From assembly GCA_047967505.1 (NCBI GenBank), contig CM106541.1: a DNA stretch of 64,000 nucleotides. One strand, written 5' to 3'. Origin of the DNA: Dipteris shenzhenensis. Taxonomy: Eukaryota > Polypodiophyta > Polypodiopsida > Gleicheniales. The notes beneath the pieces were generated by a model. The model ran no database searches and was not told where the DNA came from. It worked only from the letters and a program-made list of their open reading frames with translations. This document shows, piece after piece, positions 36,073 through 46,738 of the stretch (positions are counted from its first letter, which is position 1; each line of letters opens with the position of its first letter). A program made the position numbers and the translations under genes.

Positions 36073-38432
36073 TTATGCCGATGTATATAGGATATGGGTT
36101 GGCAAGCTTATCTGTGCTAGACCATGATGTTTTTTCCTCATGATATACATCTGACAGAGAATTGATTCCAAGTCTCTTCCTAACTGAACATGGCTATACA
36201 TCGCCGACAAGTTATATGTGTTAAGAAAAATTTTGTGGCCCATATTGGACTTGCATTTGCAACTATATAGACTAAAGACAAACCTATGATTGGACCTTGT
36301 CTAACATGGTTTTCACACTATTGGTCACCCATAAAAGAAATTGTATATATGTATAAAAGGCTTGCATATGTGGGCTCTAAATTCTTGAAATATTAATCCT
36401 AGACTTACCAATGCTATCGAAGCCTATGGGATCCTATGTGTATACTTTTTAGAATTATTAAATCTTGGTGGGAGCCTATGGGATCATATGTCATTATAAA
36501 GGTTTTATGTGAATCCCGAAAATCACAAAGTCTTGAAATTGCAAAGCCCAAAAATAACATGACTTACGTGAAAATGCTCATGAAAGAATGAAAGGTCGTG
36601 GATGATGAATTGACTGTGTCGACTGAGCTCCTATTCTTGCTATAAAATGGCTTCTGTAGCTTTGTAGCTTCTCATAAGTTTTGTGCGCATCTAGCTTTCA
36701 CTTTGATCTACATCCCTGGCCAGCACAGCCTCCCTTGCCATTGCTGCCTCCTGTGTATGGTGCAACCTCCGTTACCATTACTACCTCCCTTACGTGATCA
36801 TCTTAGCTACTGGCACACTACGTATAAGCCTCCCTCACCATTGCTGCCTCCTGTTTATGGTCAATTTATTGGCAGCTACTACTTTGGTAAGATATTGGAC
36901 TGAGTGATGGATTTGTTAGCATAGGCAATGCAGTGACCGTAGCCACCTGCAAAAGATTATGGTGGAATCGCTAGTTGCTGAAATGATAATGATATTGGCA
37001 AGGAAGACTGTAGCCTTATGTGAAGGGTGGCCAAAAAACTCCTCAAAGACTTTATGGATGAGGACATCATAGAAGAACAGTTTCATGATCAAAATAGCTA
37101 CGCTCAGCTTGGCTCGAATCTTCCGCTATGATTCTAACTCATGAGAGATGGCGAGATAGGCAAAAAGCTCAAGCCAAGGCTAGTGGTAGAGTGCATGCAA
37201 CCACACTGATCAAAGACATTGAGGTAAGAGGTAAAAACCTTATTTGGTATACTCACACCAGTATGATTATTTACCTTTTGAATATGACTATGATTTGTGC
37301 AAAGAATGGCCTACCTCTACAAATCTGAGCATTGATACTACTAAAGCTAGCAAGAATATGGAGAGTCTCTGGTACATACAAGAGCCATTGAGAGACTCCA
37401 AGACCACATACTTGCAGGTCGACACCTCAAAAAATTAAGGTAAGTATCTAAAATCAAAGGTCAAATTTTAACTATCTTTTTCGGCTCCATATGCATAGCA
37501 CGATGTTTGCTGAGGTGGCTCATGATGTTTCTTAATCTCAGTATATTTGAAAATATTCTTACCTTTATAAGTTTTAAATAACATTCATTAGCATGATTGG
37601 CACCATCACCCCTCTTGTGTATTTGAGCAATACAAAAAATGAGTGCTTATAGAGTCATATATATGAATGCATGGAGGCTTTATACACAGGGTATTAACTC
37701 ACCAAGATGTGTCTATCTTCACCAAGGCTTGTCTATCTTTCCATCCTATATATGATTGGCTCTAAAATGCCTCGCCCACGTAATTACTCCCATTATTGTG
37801 TTTTGAATCTATGTGTGTGATAGGATATGAGAATGACTCTGACAGGTCTGTTTTTTACCTTTGCTATATGAGAAGGAAAGGAAACAAATACTTTAGTAAA
37901 AATAAGCATTTTTACAAAGGGCAACTATGGCTTCTACGTAGGGATATAACTCCATATTATGATGATCATAGTCTTTATGTATTGGTGTATTTGACTTATT
38001 GACCATTTTTTCTTCTGATGGGGATACTTTATAAATTATGAAAGGAATTTTCTCATTACCCCATATTGGGGAATTTGTATAATGCCAGTTCTATGGATAC
38101 CTGTGACTCAAACATTGGGGTGCCACACGATGCACCGCCATCCAAGGTCGATAAGTTTTGCTATTATTAATATCTTATGGTGTTGTGACATCGATAATAA
38201 GTGGAGCTGTGCTTTGAAGCTTACAGTCCCACAATCTAAGGTTCTTGTTTTGACTTGTCCTTGTTGTGGATGGATGCAAGTGAGTGGAGCTCCTTCAATA
38301 TCATTCGGTATTTATAATTGAGATAAATTACATGATTTTTTCATAAACTTTCTTTGTAGAGATTATCTTATCACAAATTGTCTTGATCGATAAGTCTAAG
38401 ATGGATAATGTTTGTCTTGAAAGCGCGCGCAT

Positions 38433-38433
<1 letters not shown>
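33224..38433. other. Intergenic; (AC)n tracts, local repeats, no gene recognised
   Basis: Microsatellites lie at about 35074-35100 and 36044-36072. An imperfect duplication lies at about 35196-35240 and 35293-35345 (GGTGGCAGGG....CATGTGCCACCC.TCCAC). CCATTGCTGCCTCCTGT.TATGGT occurs at about 36737 and 36839. TATAAAAGGAGGGGGC at about 35721 and CTATAAAATGG at about 36641 look like core promoters, and the first resembles an LTR promoter. The frames at 36.9-37.4 and 37.8-38.0 kb match no family I know. Confidence 0.4.
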
Positions 38434-38486
<53 letters not shown>

Positions 38487-39866
38487 CACTTTGGGGACCC
38501 TTGTGTGCTTCAAGCTTGTCAACATATTGATGGACTATGAAGGTAGGAAATCATATTGAGGTCTTTCATTAAGATTATGATGTTCACTTATGCACATGCT
38601 CCATCCCATAGAGGTTATTGCATCCTCTGGAACATGGTAATGATGTTTATTATTGTTTGCTCCATAATGCTTTTTATTATTCAACATGGATATATTATAC
38701 TAAAAATAATGGAGGAACCTCGGAGGAACATGGCTAAGTTATTGTTTATTATAAACTTTATCCATTAGCAAGGGGAATTATAGGGTTGATTAAATTTTGA
38801 AACACCAATTATACATGAGAGAACCTAAATAATTGAAAGGATTGTCAGTGATGGACAAAATTCTATACACAATTTATAATGGCCTGAGATGGAAAGGGAT
38901 TGAGAGTTATTGGAAATGGCGAGTAAACCTACCCCTACTAATGGCATTGAGATTAGAGATTTGGAGAATCTCCATGACACTATAAGGAGAATATAGAAGT
39001 ACTAGATGAGTGTAAGAAAGAATTGGTACTTGACGCTGATGAAGGAAATAACAACGTGCCCTTTTCCCACCTTCTTTTGCCTCGGGGAACCATATATGTA
39101 ATTCCATAGGGAAGTACATTTGAGACTTTCCCCCCCTTTCTTTCCCCCCCTCTCTCTCTCCCTACTCCCAAGATGGGGTATCCGATGCACTTTACACGAA
39201 CAAAATGAAGGTGGACTGCATACACAGCTCCCAAGCTTATGTTGCAGGAGAATGAGAACCAGAGTGTTGGACCTGCACCTCAACTCATGGACCATTTGGT
39301 AGTACTTCGAACAAAAAGGTTAGCAGAGTTTGGCCTCCTCCATTTCCTTGTGAAGAGAGAGAGGTTAGCAGAGTTTGATTGAAGGCCAGCTCTCATGTAA
39401 TATCCTTGAAGAAGCTTCATAGTCTGGCCGAGGGTACTACGTTGGAGCTTCATAGTAATACATTAGAACCACGACAGCACCTCTAGTGCATAGCATGGAC
39501 TTTGATCTCTGTGGGTGCCAACTCCGATAACTATTCCTTCTTGCAGATTGCCCATGACTGAGAATTTTGTTATGCCTCTTAGAACAGTGTAGTTTATACA
39601 ATTAGTTTTTGGATGTACTTTAGCTTTGCCTATGATAGATATGATTGTCTCGAAGGAAATCATGGATGATTCACTATTCTTACACGTGCATGGCCCAAGA
39701 ACAAATAGGGTATGATGAGGCAAACTCTGTGCCAGGACTACCAATTGGCTCTTATGCTACTGATCTTGGGAATAGAAGCGACTCTTGTGTTGTGTAACCA
39801 CAGCTTCCATGTTCTACTAATATTGTGATTTTATCTCATGAGAACTTGTATGGTAACACTTACACT
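38434..39866 (-). repeat. Copy A of a 1.4-kb repeat, probably a solo Copia LTR fragment
   Basis: It begins in an (AC)n tract (38434-38485). It matches 41249-42155, 43323-43764 and 44343-44377 in the same order and orientation with few differences. Its right end, ATTGTGATTTTATCTCATGAGAACTTGTATGGTAA, matches the start of the LTR that follows the second Copia's polypurine tract at 44.39 kb. So copy A is most simply an LTR of that family on the minus strand, missing its first bases. The Copia body itself is not attached here. Confidence 0.65.
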
Positions 39867-41246
39867 TTACACTTTATGCTCTAATATTTTACAGTTTACA
39901 TTTTATACTTTGATAAATGGAAAAGGCCAACATTTCTAATTTATTTTTGCCATGAGTTGATAACTTGTTATAATTAGGAAAATTGGACTTGGAATGGACC
40001 ATGGCCTTATAGCATGGAGTCTTTCCTTCGATACTGGTAATTTGAAAATGCCAACAGGAAATTAGGAAAAGGTATAAGTATACGGAGGGTATATCTAGAT
40101 TTTTTGACCTTGGGAATTCCCTGGGACTTGGTTGGAACCCCCATATTTATGGTTTGTTTGAGATTCCCATTATTACTTGGATTTCACTAACATTTTATAT
40201 ACTTTATTCATATTTGTAATTGCCCACCTCTCATTACTATTGAATAGTAAAATGCTAGGATTTGATTATGCTAATCTAGATCGAGTGACATGGATAACAA
40301 CTGTGTGCTGGCATTGAAGCCTGTAGTCCCACAATTCATAGTGTGCACATTCTAACATGCTATGTTTGTGGATGGATGTAGGTGAGTTGGCATACCTCTC
40401 CATCAAGTTTGCATTAGAAAATCTAAGGCATGAAGACACGGTGTTGGCAACCTTGTTAAGAGGAATGGTATGATATGGATTATTTACACTTATGAGGTAT
40501 TGAGTTGGTTTTATTAATGGACTATTCTCACTAATTGTTTGAAAAGGGCAATAGTAGATGTTTGTAATTGATTTACTTTGACATTGAAAATTGGTCCAGT
40601 AGTATAATAGGATAGAAAAATCCATTGTAAGATAAAGAAAATCTTACGACTGATGGCTATACTTGGATTGACTTGTTTCGGTTGATTGAAGTTTCAAGCC
40701 TGATTGTGGCATGAGGATTATGGATCTAACCCCTTCCCTTAGTTGCTATGCCATGATGTTTGGACCAATATCGAGTTATTGGACACATCCATTGCCCATG
40801 GTATGGAAGATTGACAAAATGCAATTCCTCCTCATGTATTTGATATTCACATGGAGTCTCCATATGGCAGAGGTAATCTATCTAGAAGCTCAAAATGTTA
40901 ATCATCATTAGAAGCATGTTATAATTTTGATACTTGGGATTGATACCATTGACCAACTGGTCGAGCGCATTGCACTTGATTCACTCTATGATTACCCTTG
41001 ACCTACTGGTCTACAAACTCTTCCATGACTATGGAAATTAAACCACCCTCCACCGGCTGGTTAGAGAGGATTGATACTTTTACTTACTTTTCACTTACTA
41101 GCTAGAAAGGATTAATGAGACACTGGTATATCCATTTAAGTTTATGACTTAATCTAGGGCAAGAGTGTGATGCAATCCATTGTGATGGGCAGATTGCTCC
41201 CCTCACTTAAATTATGTGTCGGACCTATGGGAATGCGATCGGTGGG

Positions 41247-41248
<2 letters not shown>
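39867..41248. other. Intergenic between the two LTR-like copies
   Basis: A segment at about 40285-40395 (GAAGCCTGTAGTCCCACAAT, then TTGTGGATGGATGTAGGTGAGT) is a diverged match to 38210-38290. So the duplicated block may extend left of copy A, but with much lower similarity. No gene is seen. Confidence 0.45.
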
Positions 41249-41284
<36 letters not shown>

Positions 41285-44200
41285 ATACACATCCCTTTGG
41301 GGACCCTTGTGTGCTTCAAGCTTGTCAACATATTGATGGCCTATGAAGGTAGGAAATCATATTGAGGTCTTTCATTAAGATTATGATGTTCCACTTATGC
41401 ACAGGCTCTGTCTCGTAGAGGTTATTGCATCCTCTGGAACATGGTAATGATGTTTATTATTGTTTGCACCACAATGCTTTTTATTATTCAACATGGATAT
41501 ATTATACTGAAAATAATGGAGGAACATGGCTAAGTTATTGTTTATTATGCACTTTATCCATTAGCAAGGGGAAGTTATAGGGTTGATTAAATTTTGAAAC
41601 ACCAATTATACATGAGAGAACCTGAATAATTGAAAGGATTGTCAGTGATGGACAAAATACTATACACAATTTATAATGGCCTGAGATGGAAAGGGATTGA
41701 GAGTTATTAGAAATGGGGAGTACGCCTACCCCTACTAATGGCATTGAGATTAGATATTTGGAGAATCTCCATGACAATATAAGGAGAATATAGATGTACT
41801 AGATGAGTGTAATAAAAAATTGGTACTTGGGGCTGATGAAGGAAATAACCACGTGCCCTTTTTCCCACTTCTTTTGCCTCGAGGAACCATATATGTAACT
41901 CTATAGGGAAGTACATTTGAGACTTTCCCCCCCTTTCTTTTCCCCCCCTCTATCTCTCCTTACTCCCAAGATGGGGTATTCGATGCACTTTACACGAACA
42001 GGGTAAAGGTGGACTACATACATAGCTCCCAAGATTATGTTGTAGGAGAATGAGAACCAGAGTGTTGGACCTACATGGACGTTTGTTAAAGAAGATGAAC
42101 ATTTCAGTACTAGAGCACCTCAACTCATGGACCATTTGGTAGTACTTCCTTGTGAAGAGAGAGACGTTAAGAGAGTTTGGCCTCCTCCATTTCCTCCATA
42201 TCCTTATAAAGAGAGAGACTCTATTTGATTTCTAAAACACATTGAAGTTTTTAGATGAGGGCTCTTGTTACGCACGCCATGGAGACTACGCAAGACCATG
42301 TGAAATTAAGCTGTACAAAGTGAAGCCTGTAGATTTTACACGATAATCCAGGGACCCACGCACTTGAACATAAATTCTCCTTCTTGTGGTTGCTGACGCT
42401 GTAGCTCACTATGCATCTCAGTATTGATCGTAGGTATAGCTCACACAAAGGTAAGGAATCATCAAAGTTACTGAGCTCTGGAGCTCAAAATGCATCTAAA
42501 GGATATGTAGAAAGTTACGTAAACATTTGCTATACATTTCATTCACCGGGTCTCTAGAAGCCGCTACAAGGTTGGACGAACTAGTTATAGACATGTTTTT
42601 TGTAGCTCTACATAATATGCCCTGCCTACTATGGTGACGCTACAGAGGATTTAAGCTCCTGATGTGTCGCTATAGAGCACATATATGCCCGTATCTTGTT
42701 GTCTCCACTGTCCCTCTGTGCAAGAGATTTGACACTCATATTTTTGGTGTCTTGGTGAACCTATCTGCACTAACATTGCGTTGGCAGTACACAAAATAGT
42801 GCATGGAACTTATACTCCAGAATAGAACACTCGGTTGTCTACGTTGAGCCCACACTCGGCTTTCTGTTCCATCTTCCAATTCTAGAAGGAGTCTCCCGAA
42901 GAAATATCTACTGTATGAGAAAGCGCTTATGAAGAAGAGAGTGAGAGATGCTGCCTTTGCCTCCACGGGGTAGCAGTTGTGCATAGATTAGCACTCGTCC
43001 ACCCAAGAGCCCACGTATTAGCACTACCAGCTATGAAGCTCTCACAGGATTGCCACAAACAGAACAACACGACGTATTGAACCAAGGATTTTCCACCTTT
43101 AAAATTATAGAGCCAGGCTTCATCAGTGAAGGCTTCCAGCCGCCCCCTGGCCTTCAAAAACTGGTTATTGGACCTTGTTTTGAGGATAGGCGGTTGTTTT
43201 GTACCTGTAAAGGGTTCACCCGATGGCTTTGCAAACATTAATGCACTGGGACACCTTCACAAAGCTGTGTGTGATCGCGGTGATCTACTGTAACGAAACG
43301 AATCTGTTGATTGAATAACACGTTGATCGAAGGCCAGCTCTCGTGTGATATCCTTGAAGAAGCTTCATAGGCTGGCCGAGGGTACTACGTTGGAGCTTCA
43401 TAGCAATACATTAGGACCATGACAGCACCTCTAGTGCATAGCATGGACTTTGATCTCTCTGGGTGCCAGCTCCTGTAACTAGTCCGTCTGCGAATTGCCC
43501 ACGACTGAGAATTTTGTTATGGCTCTTAGAATAGTGTAGTTTATACAATTAGTTTTTGGACGTACTTTAGCTTTGCCTACGACAGATATGATTGTCTCCA
43601 AGGAAATCAGGATTCGCTATTCTTACACTTGTATGGCCCAAGGACAAATAGGGTATGATGAGGCGGACTCTATGCCAGGACTACAAGTTGGCTCTTATGC
43701 TACTGATCTTGGGAATAGAAGCGACTCTTGTATTGTGTAACCACAGCTTCCATGTTCTACTAATGTAGGATACGCTAGGAAGCGGTAGATTTGATCAGAT
43801 ATAGAGAGAAGCTTATGATATGTATGCCCAACAACTATGTTCAAGATATAGCAACATGGCTTTATCTATAGACCATCTTAAGAAGAGATGTATATTGGTC
43901 GTTTCATCTTACTTAACACTTTTTTGCAGTTTCTATTGCTTTAGAATGTGATAGTTTCTATTAATAGACATTATACAATCGGCTTAAAACCATTACCTCC
44001 CTATATTTTGAAGTATATTCTAGCAGGGCCTTCTATGGGCATTTCTTGCATCTACACAACGAATTACTTGGGGGAAATTTTATCAAAATGGAGGATTTCT
44101 TTACAATTTTTTGATTTCAAATTAGCACTCTATGATCCTTTGAATGTTGATGAGATCTTAGTATTGGTTATACTAGAAATATTTTCCCCCATCTACTAAT

Positions 44201-44389
44201 CTAGCCTCAATCTACCATGGCAATTTTATTGTATTGGGACACTTGGCATGAAAATTTTACTATAATCATAATGATCTTAGTAGACATTAATCATTTCAAT
44301 TACATGATAAAGTTTATCTAGTCTCTCATGAGAACTTGTGCCATTGTGATTTTATCTCATAAGAACTTATATGGTAAAATGAATCCCCA
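41249..44389 (-). repeat. Copy B of the 1.4-kb repeat: probable 3' LTR of the second Copia, with two insertions
   Basis: Three blocks (41249-42155, 43323-43764, 44343-44389) match copy A. They are separated by about 1.15 kb (42156-43322) and 0.58 kb (43765-44342) of extra sequence absent from copy A. The right end abuts AGTGGGAGAT on the minus strand, the usual Copia polypurine tract, beyond which the Copia RNase H frame lies. I infer an interrupted LTR; an alternative is segmental duplication with deletions in copy A. Confidence 0.6.
42156..43322. other. Insertion of unknown origin inside copy B
   Basis: This 1.15-kb segment has no counterpart in copy A. Its composition differs from its surroundings, with few A/T runs. 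The minus frame 42927-43238 (103 residues) is open but matches no family I recognise. I cannot see clear terminal repeats or a target duplication, so it may be a transposon fragment or the segment lost from copy A. Confidence 0.4.
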
Positions 44390-45103
44390 AATCTCCCACT
44401 AGTCGATCAAGCCATATAGCCTCCTTGCAATCCTTTGTGGATGAAACATACTCGGCCTATGTGGTAGAAAAAGCAACACAATTTGTGCACAAGACATCCA
44501 TGACACTGCACCACCTGTAAAGGTGCACACATAAACAAAAGTGGATCTCCTGCGATCCACATGCCCTGCATAGTGAATATGTGTACCTAAGTACATGGAT
44601 CTTCCTTTGCCAAAGCAGATGCATATCTCCTTGGTACCTTTCATGTACCTCATGATGCTCTTAACTGCCTCCCAATGCCTCTTTCTTGGATTATCCATAT
44701 ATTGTGACTAACAAGTTATAACTCCCATTGCAAATGCAATGTCTAGTCTAGAAGCTACCATAGCATACATAAGACTCCCAACTATTGATGCATAAGGAAC
44801 CTTGGCCATCATGGCCCTCTCCTCATATGATTTGGGACTATATGCTTGACTCAGTTTCACATATGGAGGCAATGGAGTACTTACAGCGTCCCGCTCCTCC
44901 ATATTGAAACATTGCAATACTTTCGTAACATACTCCTTCTATGAAAGCCAAAGGAGTTTCCTACTTCGGTCACACATGATGTGCATACCAAGAATATGAT
45001 GTATAGGTCCCAAATCTTTCATGTAAGGCCTCATGCAACTTGGACTTTAATGCATCTAGCTCATAGTGTTCTTTCTAGCCAATAGCATATCATCCACATA
45101 AAG
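44390..45103 (-). pseudogene. Second Copia, left part: end of reverse transcriptase and RNase H
   Basis: On the minus strand, reading from the junction at 45103, the frame opens with the downstream half of the RT active-site box (VDDMLLA), then YSPKSYEERAMMAKVPYASIVGSLMYAM, RLDIAFAMGVI and, after a stop, NPRKRHWEAVKSIMRYMKGT, all hallmark Copia RT/RNase H segments. Stops and shifts interrupt it near 45050, 44940 and 44705. It ends near 44399, followed by a polypurine tract (AGTGGGAGAT). Its upstream half lies 15.1 kb to the right, at 60223 onwards. Confidence 0.9.
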
Positions 45104-45456
45104 TGTAGAATCACGTGGGATAGAATAGATGCATCTTGGAAGAGGAGTGAGAGCACAAGATGAAACCAAAATGTTGTTCTCTATTGATTGTGAGAGAGGT
45201 GACTCTCTCTTATAGAAAGGGGGAGAAGGTAGCACCTTCCCTACATAAGTGGCAGTCAGCCCCTACATCAGTGGGATTGGCCTAAATCAAAGGAACCTCC
45301 CATGTGGAGGCCTTTGGCTTACATCATCACTTAGGTCACACACTAGACACATCATAGCACTTGATGTGCTTCTACAACACACACAAACACACATGTGACT
45401 CCCCTAGATGCACACATGTACCATAGATCTAGCCCTTGATCACACTTATCCCAACA
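45104..45456 (-). mobile_element. 3' LTR of the composite element, 353 bp
   Basis: The boundaries are set by the match with the right LTR and by the TAAAG target duplication on its left. On the minus strand it begins TGTTGGGATAAG after the polypurine tract. Confidence 0.93.
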
Positions 45457-45475
45457 TACCCCCCCTCAAGGGGTT
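45457..45475 (-). promoter_or_regulatory. Polypurine tract of the composite element
   Basis: On the minus strand CCCCTTGAGGGGGGGTA directly precedes the LTR start TGTTGGG. The G-run beside the LTR is the expected plus-strand primer. Confidence 0.85.
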
Positions 45476-45765
45476 GCCTCTTACAATGTCAAGGATACAT
45501 CTAGTCTCATAGTTTCTCATGCCATCTCATGGTGGTCAAGGATAAATCTATGGCTAGGATCTCATGCTAGCAAGGGTTCTCGAGGGTGTGAGGTTCACAA
45601 AAATGGGATAGACAAAACACATATCACATGGTCTACATCATATGGTGACCAGAGGTGATTTACAAAAGACAAAACATATGATATTCTTTTTGGAGTACTA
45701 CTCCAGGCAGAGAACCTCAAAATTTAACCAAGTGATGATAAACAAAAATTCAAAAGACAAAGTGC
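45476..45765. other. 3' internal segment of the composite element
   Basis: About 290 bp between the polypurine tract and the end of the leftward ORF. No gene and no terminal inverted repeat recognised. If the gene module is a nested DNA transposon, its left end should lie here. Confidence 0.4.
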
Positions 45766-46686
45766 TCAAAAAGCATAGTCTTTATCTTCAAAGTTTGCCA
45801 TAGGACCTTCTACGATAAACCGCACAAGTTTAACTATTCGTGACACTACAAGGTCTTGCAATTCATCCATGAAAAATACGCATGGCTTCTCCCAAGCATG
45901 ACCGCTCATTGTTATGAAATGCTCTGTACCAATGCCATTGATATGTGCAAATTTTGTATCATTCTCTGATAGCAGGATATCATAAGAGAAGCTGAATGGA
46001 GAACCATCATCTAAACCACCAATTGCTCTACCTTGGGTAGTGGACTGCAAGGCCTTTTTCTTGATGTCCACATATTCTATCTCAACAACCTTTGGCATTT
46101 TAGCTCTTAGATCCTTTGTTGGTGTGGCATCTACATCCATTGAAGCCAACCACTTTCTAGCCCATGTCTTATCAAGGAGTTGACCTAGGCTAAGTGCTTT
46201 CTTCTTATCCACATCAATTGACTTGCCAGCTAACTCATCATCAGATTTCAATAAAAATAATAGTGCCGAGAGAGCAGCCTCACTTTGAATCATTCGGGTG
46301 ACCACTTCATCTAAGTTGCTATGCTTGCTCTTCTTTCCAAAGAAGCAGTCACCACTTAGGATCTTCTTGCATACTTCTTCTGTTATTGCATCTAGAACAA
46401 ACCTTAATGCTCTCCACCAAACAATAGACATCGGTTTCTTTATTTCTTTCCTCTGAGTTGCAATGTGCTCTGGTGCCTCAAAGGATATCTTCCCTGTTTC
46501 ATATGCTTGGCAAACATCCACGATGCTCTGAAACACTGAGTCCTCGCGGAAGACAATGCAAGTAACATCCCTGTATCTTGCAACGGCGGTGTTCAAATCC
46601 TTTTCCTCAACCTTATTACCTGGTATGCCTTGCATATTGCTTACAACACCTTTCAAGCATCTATAGAACCGAGTCCTCTTTGCCAT
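45766..46686 (-). CDS. Uncharacterised 306-residue ORF, distal leftward gene
   Basis: I do not recognise this protein. It starts MAKRTRFYRCLKGVV. It has alternating helical segments, a Lys-rich middle (about 195-220) and a C-terminus with FFMDELQDLVVSRIVKLVRFIVEG. There is no membrane segment or signal peptide. It lies 53 bp downstream of the 452-residue ORF in another frame. A tandem TACTCAGATG repeat sits in the gap, and the frame is open upstream of the Met for about a dozen codons. So the two ORFs may be one gene split by a frame shift or joined by a short splice, or two separate genes. The clean open frame contrasts with the decayed retrotransposon around it. Confidence 0.6.
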   Translation of the reverse strand: MAKRTRFYRCLKGVVSNMQGIPGNKVEEKDLNTAVARYRDVTCIVFREDSVFQSIVDVCQAYETGKISFEAPEHIATQRKEIKKPMSIVWWRALRFVLDAITEEVCKKILSGDCFFGKKSKHSNLDEVVTRMIQSEAALSALLFLLKSDDELAGKSIDVDKKKALSLGQLLDKTWARKWLASMDVDATPTKDLRAKMPKVVEIEYVDIKKKALQSTTQGRAIGGLDDGSPFSFSYDILLSENDTKFAHINGIGTEHFITMSGHAWEKPCVFFMDELQDLVVSRIVKLVRFIVEGPMANFEDKDYAF

Positions 46687-46738
46687 GTACTCAGATGTAC
46701 TCAGATGTAGGTCTCCTGCCGTTCACTGTTTGTGGCTT

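Noticed and set aside
45838-45852. CACTACAAGG as a CACTA-transposon terminus
   Set aside because: It lies inside the coding frame at 45766-46686 and no partner end in inverted orientation was found.
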